Assembly (NCBI GenBank): GCA_900539375.1
Contig: UQBY01000025.1
Span: forward strand, 1 to 37,871
Reading direction: 5' to 3'
Source: an uncultured Clostridium sp.
Lineage (GTDB): Bacteria > Bacillota > Clostridia > Clostridiales > Clostridiaceae
Length of the DNA stretch: 37,871 nt
This document shows positions 7,878-15,424 of the stretch, one piece after another. Positions within the stretch are counted from its first letter, which is position 1. Each line of letters starts with the position of its first letter. Position numbers and translations under genes: made by a program. The notes below the pieces were generated by a model. It ran no database searches. It was not told where the DNA came from and saw only the letters and a program-made list of their open reading frames with translations.

Positions 7878-9776
7878 TTAATCAAATATTATTTCTAATA
7901 ATTCATCAATATTATTTATAGCTTTTACTTCTATATCATCTAATCCTTGTGGAATTTCTTTTTCATTATCTTTTGGAATTAACACTAATTTTATTCCATT
8001 TCTTCTAGCACCATAAATTTTTTCAAATATTCCTCCAACAGGCTTTACTTTACCTCTTAAAGATATTTCTCCTGTTACTGCAATATCTTGTCTTATAGGC
8101 TTATTTAATAATGCACTAATTACACAGGCTGTTATTGCTGCACCAGCTGAAGGTCCATCAATTTTTCCTCCACCTATTACATTAACATGTATATCAAAAT
8201 CCCTTATATCCTTGTCTGTAAACTTTCTAATAACAGAGGCTGCATTATATACAGAATCCTTTGCCATACTTCCAGCTGTTTCATTAAACCTTACTGTTCC
8301 ACAACCTTTTTTCTTTGCAGGGAATACTGCTGATTCTATTTCTATTGTTGAACCTATAAATCCACTTACTCCTAAACCATAAATATGACCCACTTCTTTT
8401 TCAGATAAATTAGCTAATCTTTCAAATGGAATATATCTTCCTACAGCAATTACTTCTTCAACATCTTTAAGCCTTATTTCAAAACCTTCAGCCTCTGTTC
8501 TATTTTCAGAATATAATGCTAATCCATAAGCATCAGTTAAAATATTTACAGCTTTCCTTCCTTCAATTGTATATCTACTTATTAATTCTGCAGCACCCTC
8601 TTCAAGTTTAACATTTAATTTAGCAGCTGCATTTTCTACTATTTCTTCTATATCCTTTGCAGATAATGGCTCAAAATAAACCTCAGTACATCTAGACCTT
8701 AAAGCTGGATTAATTTCTGAAGGTTCCTTTGTTGTAGCCCCTATTAAAACAAAATCAGCTGGAGCTCCATTTTCAAATAAATATTTTATATATTTAGGTA
8801 TATTTTCATCATCTGGATCATAATAAGATGATGAGAATTCTACTCTCTTATCTTCAAGAACTTTTAATAATTTATTTTGAAGTATATTATCTAATTCTCC
8901 AATTTCATCTATAAATAATATTCCACCATGTGCATCAGTAACTAAACCAAGCTTTGGTTCTGGAATACCTATTTCTGCAAGGTCTCTTTTACTTCCTTGA
9001 TATATAGGGTCATGTACTGAACCTAATAAAGGATTTGTTATTTCTCTAGGGTCCCATCTTAAAGTTGTACCATCAACTTCAATAAATTTAGATTCACTAT
9101 CAAAAGGAGTAAATGAAAGTTTCTTTACTTCTTCTAATGCAAGTCTTGCAGCTGTTGTTTTACCAACTCCTGGAGGCCCATATAAAATAATATGTTGTGG
9201 ATATGGAGAAGAAAGTTTTGATATAAGAGATTTTATAGCTCTTTCTTGACCAACAATTTCACTTAATGATTCTGGTCTTACAAACTTCATTATATTCTTA
9301 CTTACAACTCTTTGGTCCATATGAACAAGGTTATTGTATTTCTTTTTAGTTTTTTTATTTTCAATACCCTTTTCTTTTTTAATAACAGAAAGCCTTACAT
9401 CATCAATGTATTTTTCTTGTTTTTCCATAATAGTTGCTTCTACTTTTTCTTCAATTCTTCCCTTTACAACCCTTTGAGCAACATGTTCTATTATATATTC
9501 AATAGCTAAAGATAATTTATCTTTTATTTCTTCTTGTTTTGGAATGCTATCTATAGCCTTTCCATCTGATACTATCATAAGAAGAGCATATGTTTTTTCA
9601 CATATGTCTTGAGATTTCATATATTTTTGAAGCTTAAACTTTACAATTCTTGCTCTTATAGTTCCTTTATCAAAAACAGTATCAAGATTTTCAAGTAATA
9701 CTGCTACTTGAATTTCTGGAGATAATCCATTTTTAAGTATTAATTCTAAAAATTCTTCTTGATTCTTCAAGTTCAA
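7878..9776 (-). CDS. lonC: Lon-family ATP-dependent protease, spore-former LonC type
   Basis: A 632-residue AAA+ serine protease. The N-terminal about 150 residues are alpha-helical and charged and do not resemble the classical Lon N-domain. They are followed by Walker A GPPGVGKTTAA (about 200), Walker B GILFIDEIGEL, sensor and arginine-finger segment ALRSRCTEV, and a C-terminal protease domain with catalytic Ser in DGPSAGAAI and Lys in LIPKDNEKEI. This is the architecture of the spore-former Lon paralogue described as LonC. Substrates are unknown. The start is TTG at 9776, 7 bases after AAGGAGG. Its place between rplI and dnaB suggests it is expressed with growth genes. Confidence 0.88.
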   Translation of the reverse strand: MNLKNQEEFLELILKNGLSPEIQVAVLLENLDTVFDKGTIRARIVKFKLQKYMKSQDICEKTYALLMIVSDGKAIDSIPKQEEIKDKLSLAIEYIIEHVAQRVVKGRIEEKVEATIMEKQEKYIDDVRLSVIKKEKGIENKKTKKKYNNLVHMDQRVVSKNIMKFVRPESLSEIVGQERAIKSLISKLSSPYPQHIILYGPPGVGKTTAARLALEEVKKLSFTPFDSESKFIEVDGTTLRWDPREITNPLLGSVHDPIYQGSKRDLAEIGIPEPKLGLVTDAHGGILFIDEIGELDNILQNKLLKVLEDKRVEFSSSYYDPDDENIPKYIKYLFENGAPADFVLIGATTKEPSEINPALRSRCTEVYFEPLSAKDIEEIVENAAAKLNVKLEEGAAELISRYTIEGRKAVNILTDAYGLALYSENRTEAEGFEIRLKDVEEVIAVGRYIPFERLANLSEKEVGHIYGLGVSGFIGSTIEIESAVFPAKKKGCGTVRFNETAGSMAKDSVYNAASVIRKFTDKDIRDFDIHVNVIGGGKIDGPSAGAAITACVISALLNKPIRQDIAVTGEISLRGKVKPVGGIFEKIYGARRNGIKLVLIPKDNEKEIPQGLDDIEVKAINNIDELLEIIFD

Positions 9777-9788
9777 TATTATTCCTCC

Positions 9789-10235
9789 TTATTTTTCTGG
9801 AACAATCATTAACTTCATCTTTGTTGAAACTTCAGGATATAATTTCACTTCAATTTCATATGTTCCAGCTAACTTTATTGTATCCATAACAATTTTTTTC
9901 TTTTCAACTTCTACTTTGTATTGTGTTTTTATTAATTCTGCTACATCCTTGCTTGTTATTGCACCAAAAAGCTTATTGTTTTCTCCAGTTTTTACTGTAA
10001 GCTTTAATTCTTTACCCTTTAATTCTTTTGCAAGCTTTTGAGCTGCTTCTAATTCTGCAAGTTTTTGCTTTCTTTCATTTTCCTTTTTATTATTTAAGAT
10101 ATGAAGATTTGAATCAGTTGCTTCCTCTGCTAATTTTCTAGGAAATAAATAATTTCTTGCATATCCATCTGATGTGTTTATAACATCACCCTTTTTACCT
10201 ATTTTCTTAACATCTTGTAATAATATAACTTTCAT
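9789..10235 (-). CDS. rplI: 50S ribosomal protein L9
   Basis: A 148-residue L9 with the N-terminal rRNA-binding domain signature, beginning MKVILLQDVKKIGKKGDVI, then GYARNYLFPRKLA. A charged central helix (about 40-75) and the C-terminal domain ending in MKLMIVPEK follow. Its ATG overlaps the gdpP stop by one base (TAATG), indicating translational coupling to gdpP. The same gdpP-rplI-dnaB order is common in Firmicutes; here lonC is inserted between rplI and dnaB. Confidence 0.97.
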   Translation of the reverse strand: MKVILLQDVKKIGKKGDVINTSDGYARNYLFPRKLAEEATDSNLHILNNKKENERKQKLAELEAAQKLAKELKGKELKLTVKTGENNKLFGAITSKDVAELIKTQYKVEVEKKKIVMDTIKLAGTYEIEVKLYPEVSTKMKLMIVPEK

Positions 10236-12184
10236 TACTGTTCACCTATCCTTACATGTTTATTTATTGATTCTTTTAGTTTTATTATGGCTTGTGACAT
10301 AGTAGCATTTTCAAGTCTTGCACCTGCTATATTCATATGTCCACCACCACCAAGTTCTTCTAATATAACTTGAACATTAATATCATCAACAGACCTACCA
10401 CTAATATAAATGTCATCTTCTATTCTTGCAAGTACAAAACTTGCAAAAATTCCTGATATATTAAGTAATTCATCTGCTGCCTTTGCAACTATAACATTAT
10501 TTACATCATTAGGGCAAATAGCTATTGCTATATTGTTTTTAGGGTCCACTTCTGCTGATTTAATTGTATCTGCTATAAGTACAAAATCCTCTAAGTTATC
10601 TGTAACCATCTTCTTAGCTTCTATTGTATCTGCACCTTGACTTTTTAAAAATGAAGCTGCATCAAAGGTTCTTACACCTGTTTTAAAAGAAAACCCTTTA
10701 GTATCCATATAAATACCTGCAAGTAATCCATTTGCTTCTATATTTGTTAATTGAGGCTTATCAACTATATATTGTAAAATTTCTGTCATCATTTCTGAGG
10801 TAGATGAAGCATAAACTTCTATATAGTTTAATAAGGTTCCTACTATTATATCAGGACTGCGCCTATGATGGTCTATTATAACCTTCTTTCTAGCTTTTTC
10901 AACTATTGATACATGATCCACATAGCTCTTATTGTGAACATCTACAATAATTACGAGTGTATCATTATCTAATTCTCTTTCAGCTTCTTCCCTATCTATT
11001 ATTAATGTTTTGTATACATCATCTTGAAGTAATTTTTCATAGAAATACTCTATAGAAGCATTTCCACTATTTAATATAATATTACTTTCTTTACCTAACT
11101 TCCTTACAGTTGAAGCTAAAGCAATAGCAGAGCCTAAGCAATCCATATCTGGATTTTTATGTCCTATTATATATACCTTGCTACTTTCATATATTAATTC
11201 TTTAAGGGCATGAGATATTACTCTAGCTCTTACTCTTGTTCTTTTTTCAATTTCTTTGGTATTCCCACCAAAAAACTTTATTTCATCTCTATTTTTTATA
11301 ACAACTTGGTCTCCACCTCGACCAAGAGCAAGTTCTTTAGCTAATGTAGCAAAAGTATCATTTTCCATTGGAGAGTCTCCACCTCTTCCAATTCCCATGC
11401 TTAATGTAACTTCAACTTTACTTCCTCTATTAATATCTGATATTTCATCTAATATTGGGAAGTTTTCTTCTATTTGTTCTTCTATATATTTATCTTGAAC
11501 AGACAATACATATTTGCTATTATCATATTTCTTTATCATGGCATTAAGCTTATGAGCATATGTATTTATCTTTCTTTGAATTTCTGCTATTAATAAAGGT
11601 CTATCATTTTCTTCAGTGATTTCTAAAACATCATTTAAATTATCAACTTCAAGTAATATTATACTTTCTTTTGCACTTTCAGCTTCAATTAGTTCCCCCA
11701 TATCATTAAAATATATAATAGCAAAGATTTGGTTATCATGCTTTATTTTTTTACTATATACTTTATAAAAAGTTCCATTATATTTAATTGTTTTATATGG
11801 GGAATCTTCATCTTTTAATAATGCTTCAAAGTCTAATCCTCTAGCTATACTTGCAATATTCTTTCCTAATATGTTATTTTTATTATTTATTAATTCAGAA
11901 AATCTTTCATTAAACCAAACCATTTCTCCTGAATATCTTATAATAACAATAGGAAAAGATAAATTACATACATTTCCTTCTATATTCTTATTTATCTCTT
12001 TACAGAACCCATTAATATCTTGTTGTTTTTTTAAATAACAATTTAATGTATAAAAATTATCCACAAGATATATACAGAACATAATTATCCCCTCAATTTT
12101 ATGTCCTGTAAAATAAAAAATTAATGATAGAGATATTAATAGTATGGATTTTAGATAAATCTTAAACATCTTAAGTTTCTCCAT
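10235..12184 (-). CDS. gdpP: Cyclic-di-AMP phosphodiesterase GdpP (YybT family)
   Basis: A membrane-bound enzyme that hydrolyses c-di-AMP, a second messenger controlling potassium and osmotic balance. The 649 residues show two N-terminal membrane helices (about 8-45), a PAS-like domain (about 60-150), a degenerate GGDEF domain (about 170-310) and a DHH/DHHA1 phosphodiesterase. The DHH part carries GHKNPDMDCLGSA, the metal-binding VDVHNKS, VIIDHHRR, and the DHHA1 motif GGGGHMNIAGA. The ATG follows TAGGAGGATA. It lies 23 bases behind the MazG-like gene and its stop overlaps the rplI start. A DnaA-box match (12057-12065) falls inside the gene. Confidence 0.95.
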   Translation of the reverse strand: MEKLKMFKIYLKSILLISLSLIFYFTGHKIEGIIMFCIYLVDNFYTLNCYLKKQQDINGFCKEINKNIEGNVCNLSFPIVIIRYSGEMVWFNERFSELINNKNNILGKNIASIARGLDFEALLKDEDSPYKTIKYNGTFYKVYSKKIKHDNQIFAIIYFNDMGELIEAESAKESIILLEVDNLNDVLEITEENDRPLLIAEIQRKINTYAHKLNAMIKKYDNSKYVLSVQDKYIEEQIEENFPILDEISDINRGSKVEVTLSMGIGRGGDSPMENDTFATLAKELALGRGGDQVVIKNRDEIKFFGGNTKEIEKRTRVRARVISHALKELIYESSKVYIIGHKNPDMDCLGSAIALASTVRKLGKESNIILNSGNASIEYFYEKLLQDDVYKTLIIDREEAERELDNDTLVIIVDVHNKSYVDHVSIVEKARKKVIIDHHRRSPDIIVGTLLNYIEVYASSTSEMMTEILQYIVDKPQLTNIEANGLLAGIYMDTKGFSFKTGVRTFDAASFLKSQGADTIEAKKMVTDNLEDFVLIADTIKSAEVDPKNNIAIAICPNDVNNVIVAKAADELLNISGIFASFVLARIEDDIYISGRSVDDINVQVILEELGGGGHMNIAGARLENATMSQAIIKLKESINKHVRIGEQ

Positions 12185-12207
12185 AAAAATATCCTCCTAA
12201 TAAGATA

Positions 12208-12528
12208 CTAATCTCTCCTATTACTTATATATTTTTTTAATTCACTAAGGCTTTTACCTTCTTTTTCAACTTCATCTTCTGCCTTTATTCCTAAGTCTAA
12301 CTTACCTTTTATAGTATGGTCAATTTCTGATAAGGGATAACCTAGTTTTCTTCCTAATACATATAATATTATTATAGCCCCAGAAATACAATCTAAAATT
12401 GCATCTTGGGCTACATTAGTGCCTTTAGTTAATAACCTAAAGAATTCACCTATAATACATAGTAATTGAGCTTTTAAATTTTCTATCATCTTAACATTAC
12501 CCATTATGTTAAGCTCTTTTCGCTTCAT
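12208..12528 (-). CDS. MazG-like family protein
   Basis: A 106-residue, mostly helical protein beginning MKRKELNIMGNVKMIENLKA, with the MazG-like pattern of an acidic helix (VAQDAILDCISGAIII) followed by a basic, glycine-containing loop. MazG-type folds are nucleotide pyrophosphohydrolases. The complete catalytic ExxE...ExxD set is not clearly present, so enzymatic activity is uncertain. I use the ATG at 12528, which follows AGGGGTGAT; a GTG 9 bases upstream overlaps this ribosome site. It is the first gene of the operon with gdpP, rplI, lonC, dnaB and proC and has a clear promoter. Confidence 0.75.
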   Translation of the reverse strand: MKRKELNIMGNVKMIENLKAQLLCIIGEFFRLLTKGTNVAQDAILDCISGAIIILYVLGRKLGYPLSEIDHTIKGKLDLGIKAEDEVEKEGKSLSELKKYISNRRD

Positions 12529-12557
12529 AGAAATCACCCCTAAACCTCTCTATATAT

Positions 12558-12586
12558 ATTTTAAATTCTTTTACCTATTAATGCAA
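12558..12586 (-). promoter_or_regulatory. Sigma-A promoter of the MazG-like/gdpP/rplI/lonC/dnaB/proC operon
   Basis: Minus strand: TTGCAT (12586-12581), a 17-base spacer and TAAAAT (12563-12558), 30 bases upstream of the first ATG. No other promoter of this quality was noticed within the operon. Confidence 0.75.
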
Positions 12587-12671
12587 CCACAGAGAGAAAA
12601 ATTTTCCATATTTTTCAAAAATATTGTTGGGTTATTACTTTTTTTAAAGGAATATATAAATTTTTATATAG

Positions 12672-12701
12672 AAAAAAGAGTATCGAAAATTCGATACTCT
12701 T
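12672..12701 (-). terminator. Intrinsic terminator of rpsF-ssb-rpsR
   Basis: A perfect 11-bp stem (12676-12686 with 12691-12701), a 4-base loop, and a T run of six on the minus strand (12677-12672). It lies 25 bases past the rpsR stop. Confidence 0.9.
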
Positions 12702-12726
12702 AAAATCTAATAAGCTAGATTGCATT

Positions 12727-12972
12727 TTACTCAGTTGTAAATGGTAATAATGCTATGTTTCTTGCTCTCTTAACTGCTGAAGTTAATTCTCTTTGGTGCT
12801 TAGCACATGTTCCAGAAATTCTTCTTGGTAAAATCTTACCTCTTTCTGTAACATACTTTCTTAACTTAGCTATATCTTTATAATCTATAAATTCAGCTTT
12901 ATCAGAACAAAAAGCACATACTTTTCTCTTAGATCTTCTCATCTTTCCGCCTGGTCTCTTTGCGTCTCTCAT
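12727..12972 (-). CDS. rpsR: 30S ribosomal protein S18
   Basis: An 81-residue S18. The core KVCAFCSDK and later GTCAKHQREL give a Cys-x-x-Cys plus Cys-x-x-His set, so this looks like the zinc-binding form of S18. IAKLRKYVTERGKILPRR is the conserved rRNA-binding segment. The ATG follows AAGGAGGAAAA. It is the last gene of the rpsF-ssb-rpsR operon; S18 pairs with S6 on the 30S platform, and the operon leader carries an S6:S18-type element. Confidence 0.97.
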   Translation of the reverse strand: MRDAKRPGGKMRRSKRKVCAFCSDKAEFIDYKDIAKLRKYVTERGKILPRRISGTCAKHQRELTSAVKRARNIALLPFTTE

Positions 12973-13002
12973 TGAAATTTTCCTCCTTACCTTTTGAATT
13001 TT

Positions 13003-13449
13003 TTAAAATGGCATATCTCCGTCATCTACTGGAGTTATGTCATCATTAAAGCTATCTCCACCAAATCTATCGTTAGCTGGAGCTGAATAGCCAGAATTTC
13101 CGTTATTATTGTTAAATGAATCATTACTTCTAGCAGCACTGCTGTTACCACCTATGAAATCAAATGAATCTACAGCAACATCTGTTGTGTATCTTTTTGT
13201 TCCATCTTGAGCATCATAACTACCAGTTCTAATGCTTCCTGATACAGCTATTTCTCTGCCTTTAGTTAGATATTGCGCTATAGTTTCTGCAGTTTTTCCA
13301 AAAGCTACACATCCGATAAAATCAGTTTCATCCTTCTTAAATGGTCTATTTACTGCAACAGTAAATCTACATACTGCAGAACCACTGCCTGCTGCAAATC
13401 TTAATTCAGGATCTTTTGTTAATCTTCCTACAAGAACAACCTTATTCAC
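13003..13449 (-). CDS. ssb: Single-stranded DNA-binding protein
   Basis: A 148-residue SSB: an OB fold at residues about 1-105 beginning MNKVVLVGRLTKDPELR, a Ser/Asn/Gly-rich flexible linker, and the acidic protein-interaction tip DDITPVDDGDMPF. It coats exposed single strands at the fork and recruits partner enzymes through the tip. It is cotranscribed between rpsF and rpsR, as in most Firmicutes, with only 11 bases separating it from rpsF. Confidence 0.97.
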   Translation of the reverse strand: MNKVVLVGRLTKDPELRFAAGSGSAVCRFTVAVNRPFKKDETDFIGCVAFGKTAETIAQYLTKGREIAVSGSIRTGSYDAQDGTKRYTTDVAVDSFDFIGGNSSAARSNDSFNNNNGNSGYSAPANDRFGGDSFNDDITPVDDGDMPF

Positions 13450-13460
13450 AACAATACCTC

Positions 13461-13748
13461 CTATGCTTCTTCCTTAACTATGATGTGTCTTATAACACCA
13501 TCAGTAATTCTGAATATTCTATCTAATTCACTTGGTAATTCAGCTGGTGCAGTAAAGTTAACTAATGTATAGTAACCTTCGTTTACTTTTGCGATTTCGT
13601 AAGCAAGCTTTCTCTTACCCCATTCATCAACATTTTCAACTGTTCCTCCACCATTTTCTATAACACCCTTAAACTTTTCGATGCTTGCCTTAACTGCTTC
13701 TTCATCGAATGATGGGTCTAGTATAAATATAGTTTCGTACTTTTTCAT
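13461..13748 (-). CDS. rpsF: 30S ribosomal protein S6
   Basis: A 95-residue S6 with the N-terminus MKKYETIFILDPSFDE and the middle motif DEWGKRKLAYEI, ending HIIVKEEA. I start it at the ATG at 13748, 7 bases after GAGGAGGTG. An upstream ATG at 13784 would put 12 extra residues over the leader hairpin and the ribosome site and is rejected. It heads the rpsF-ssb-rpsR operon with a clear promoter and an autoregulatory-type leader. Confidence 0.96.
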   Translation of the reverse strand: MKKYETIFILDPSFDEEAVKASIEKFKGVIENGGGTVENVDEWGKRKLAYEIAKVNEGYYTLVNFTAPAELPSELDRIFRITDGVIRHIIVKEEA

Positions 13749-13756
13749 CAAATTCA

Positions 13757-13806
13757 CCTCCTCTGGACTTAACGGCTGTATCATTTAATACAGCAGGACT
13801 TCAAGT
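13757..13806 (-). promoter_or_regulatory. rpsF leader, putative S6:S18-binding RNA
   Basis: In the minus-strand leader, GCTGTAT (13794-13788) pairs with ATACAGC (13781-13775) around a 6-base loop. CCG follows directly from the stem's last C, and ACTT/AAGT segments can close an outer stem. The known S6:S18 leader of rpsF operons is a hairpin with an unpaired CCG bound by the S6-S18 pair to repress the operon. Position, stem and CCG fit; binding itself is inferred. Confidence 0.7.
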
Positions 13807-13810
13807 ACTC

Positions 13811-13839
13811 ATTTTATCATCTAAACTTGTATTTTGCAA
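13811..13839 (-). promoter_or_regulatory. Sigma-A promoter of rpsF-ssb-rpsR
   Basis: Minus strand: TTGCAA (13839-13834), 17-base spacer, TAAAAT (13816-13811). It starts transcription just before the S6:S18-type leader. Confidence 0.8.
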
Positions 13840-13870
13840 GTTTTTTTTGCTCTTTTTAATTCCTTTATTT

Positions 13871-14086
13871 TTAATTATTATCAGCCTCATTTTCTGTTAC
13901 TGCTGACTTTATAATTTTTTTTGTTCCTTTTACAAACTTTGACCTTGGTATCATTACTATTCTTCCACATCCAGTACACTTTATCTTTATATCTGCACCT
14001 AGACGTATAACCTCAAAATTATACTCTCCACAGGGATGTTTCTTTTTCATTTGTATTATATCCCCTAAATTAAAGTTTTCTACCAT
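13871..14086 (-). CDS. DUF951 family protein (YyzM-like)
   Basis: A 71-residue protein with the DUF951 pattern: NLGDIIQMKKKHPCGEY, then IKCTGCGRIVMIPRSKF. The HPCG and CTGCG cysteines could form a small zinc knuckle, though no function is established. I use the ATG at 14086 after GAGGAGGAGA; the TTG immediately before it is less likely. It is the last gene behind mscS and the DUF3343 gene, a neighbourhood conserved near the origin in other Firmicutes. Confidence 0.85.
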   Translation of the reverse strand: MVENFNLGDIIQMKKKHPCGEYNFEVIRLGADIKIKCTGCGRIVMIPRSKFVKGTKKIIKSAVTENEADNN

Positions 14087-14103
14087 CAAATCTCCTCCTC
14101 ATT

Positions 14104-14976
14104 TTATTTATCTTTGTTAATTATTTCTGTTTTAGGATATGGAATTTCTATTCCTGCTTTATCTATTGCTTCTTTTAATTTTTTACGTAAGTCTCTTTCC
14201 ATTTTCCATTGACTTAAAGGCTTACTTCTTCCAGCAACTCTAATTGTTATACCATAAGCATTTAGAGAGGTTACTCCCCACACTTCTATTGGTTCTTTTA
14301 TATCCTTATTTTCTTTTTCAAATATTTTACATTCCTTAGTTATAACATCTATTGCCCTATTTATATCTTCTTCATATGCTATCTCTACATCAACTAAAAA
14401 TCTTATATTACCCTTTGAATGATTTGTTACTTCTGTTACTGAACCATTAGGTATTAAATGAACATCTCCATTTAAATCTTTTATAATAGTTGTTCTAAGT
14501 CCCATAGTTTCAACTATGCCACTAAATTTTCCTATTGTAACATAATCACCTACTCCATATTGGTCTTCAAATAAAATAAAAAATCCATTTATAACATCTT
14601 TAACTAAACTTTGAGCTCCAAAACCTACTGCAAATCCACCTACACTTGCTAAGGCTACAGATACCCCCTTAAACATATCTGAAAAAATTAATGCTGCTCC
14701 TACAAAATAGGTTATATATTTTAATGCACTTTTTAAAACTCCACCAATTGTTTTAGCCTTTTGGTCATTAATAGAAAATACAGCCTTACTTTTTATTTGA
14801 TTTTTAACAAACTTATCAATAATCTTATTTCCTATTTTAATAGCTAGATACATTAAAAATAATATTATAACAATTTTTATACATTCATTTATTATATTTT
14901 CTATTGTAGAAAACTTAATTAAAAACTTTCCTATACTTATTCCAGTTTTATCAGTATCTATTGAAAATAAATTCAT
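14104..14976 (-). CDS. Small-conductance mechanosensitive channel, MscS family
   Basis: A 290-residue channel that should open on membrane tension to release solutes in osmotic downshift. Membrane segments lie at about residues 30-50 and 85-105. The pore-lining helix follows with the Gly/Ala pattern VALASVGGFAVGFGAQSLVKDV. Then comes the beta domain with GDYVTIGKFSGIVETMGLRTT and a C-terminal alpha/beta domain. The ribosome site (AGGTAGGCTGAT) is weak. The gene lies 17 bases after the DUF3343 gene. Paralogues are common, so a specific name is not given. Confidence 0.92.
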   Translation of the reverse strand: MNLFSIDTDKTGISIGKFLIKFSTIENIINECIKIVIILFLMYLAIKIGNKIIDKFVKNQIKSKAVFSINDQKAKTIGGVLKSALKYITYFVGAALIFSDMFKGVSVALASVGGFAVGFGAQSLVKDVINGFFILFEDQYGVGDYVTIGKFSGIVETMGLRTTIIKDLNGDVHLIPNGSVTEVTNHSKGNIRFLVDVEIAYEEDINRAIDVITKECKIFEKENKDIKEPIEVWGVTSLNAYGITIRVAGRSKPLSQWKMERDLRKKLKEAIDKAGIEIPYPKTEIINKDK

Positions 14977-14993
14977 TATATATCAGCCTACCT

Positions 14994-15239
14994 TTACTTT
15001 ATTTGAACAAATCCATTTTCATTTTTTCTAAATACATTTTTATATGTTACAATTTCATCTTTAATAATGGATTTTATCTCTCCCTCTTCTTCAATTTCAA
15101 ATCTTGTACATATTCCACAACTTTGAGTTATTGAAGTTGGAGTTGGCATTATTTTAAACTTAAATCCTTTTTCATTAAAAATACGCTCTGCTTCCATTGC
15201 ATCAAAGGTATTTTTATATATTATTATAAAATACTCCAT
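14994..15239 (-). CDS. DUF3343 protein (putative Se/S carrier-like)
   Basis: An 81-residue protein matching the DUF3343 pattern: YFIIIYKNTFDAMEAERIF at the N-terminus, then MPTPTSITQSCGICTRF with a Cys-Gly-Ile-Cys pair. The family is described as selenium/sulfur carrier-like and often occurs near cysteine desulfurase-type enzymes. Here a cysteine desulfurase-like gene starts divergently about 185 bases away, which supports a sulfur-transfer role by context only. The ATG follows TAGGAGGAAC. It is the first gene of the unit with mscS and DUF951. Confidence 0.82.
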   Translation of the reverse strand: MEYFIIIYKNTFDAMEAERIFNEKGFKFKIMPTPTSITQSCGICTRFEIEEEGEIKSIIKDEIVTYKNVFRKNENGFVQIK

Positions 15240-15278
15240 TGTTCCTCCTATAATTAATCTTTTTTATTTCACAAAGAT

Positions 15279-15284
15279 ATTATA
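15279..15284 (-). promoter_or_regulatory. Probable -10 of the DUF3343-mscS-DUF951 unit
   Basis: TATAAT on the minus strand, preceded by TGT (TGTTATAAT, extended -10 type). No good -35 box is present at the expected distance. Confidence 0.5.
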
Positions 15285-15332
15285 ACAAAGAGAATGACTT
15301 TAAAACAGTTTTTAATTGTTGTTTAACAAAAA

Positions 15333-15348
15333 TGTTTCACGTGAAACA
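15333..15348. promoter_or_regulatory. parS: parS site 1
   Basis: A perfect TGTTTCACGTGAAACA palindrome, the ParB/Spo0J binding site, flanked symmetrically to AATG...CATT. It sits in the divergent gap between the DUF3343 and cysteine desulfurase-like genes, 8 bases before the -35 of the latter, so ParB loading could also affect that promoter. Confidence 0.97.
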
Positions 15349-15355
15349 TTTATTA

Positions 15356-15384
15356 TTGGTTTTAATATATCTTTATTTTATAAT
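15356..15384 (+). promoter_or_regulatory. Promoter of the cysteine desulfurase-like gene
   Basis: TTGGTT (15356-15361), a 17-base spacer and TATAAT (15379-15384), just downstream of parS site 1 and 40 bases upstream of the start codon. Confidence 0.65.
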
Positions 15385-15424
15385 AAAATAAGTATTATTT
15401 GAAAAATTTATGGAGGACTTTTTT

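Noticed and set aside
12506..12703. Plus-strand frame of 65 codons between the MazG-like gene and rpsR
   Set aside because: It covers the promoter of the gdpP operon and the rpsR terminator on the other strand and has no ribosome site.
13749..13784. Upstream ATG giving rpsF 12 extra residues
   Set aside because: The extension covers the GAGGAGGTG site and leader hairpin and adds residues not found in S6 proteins.
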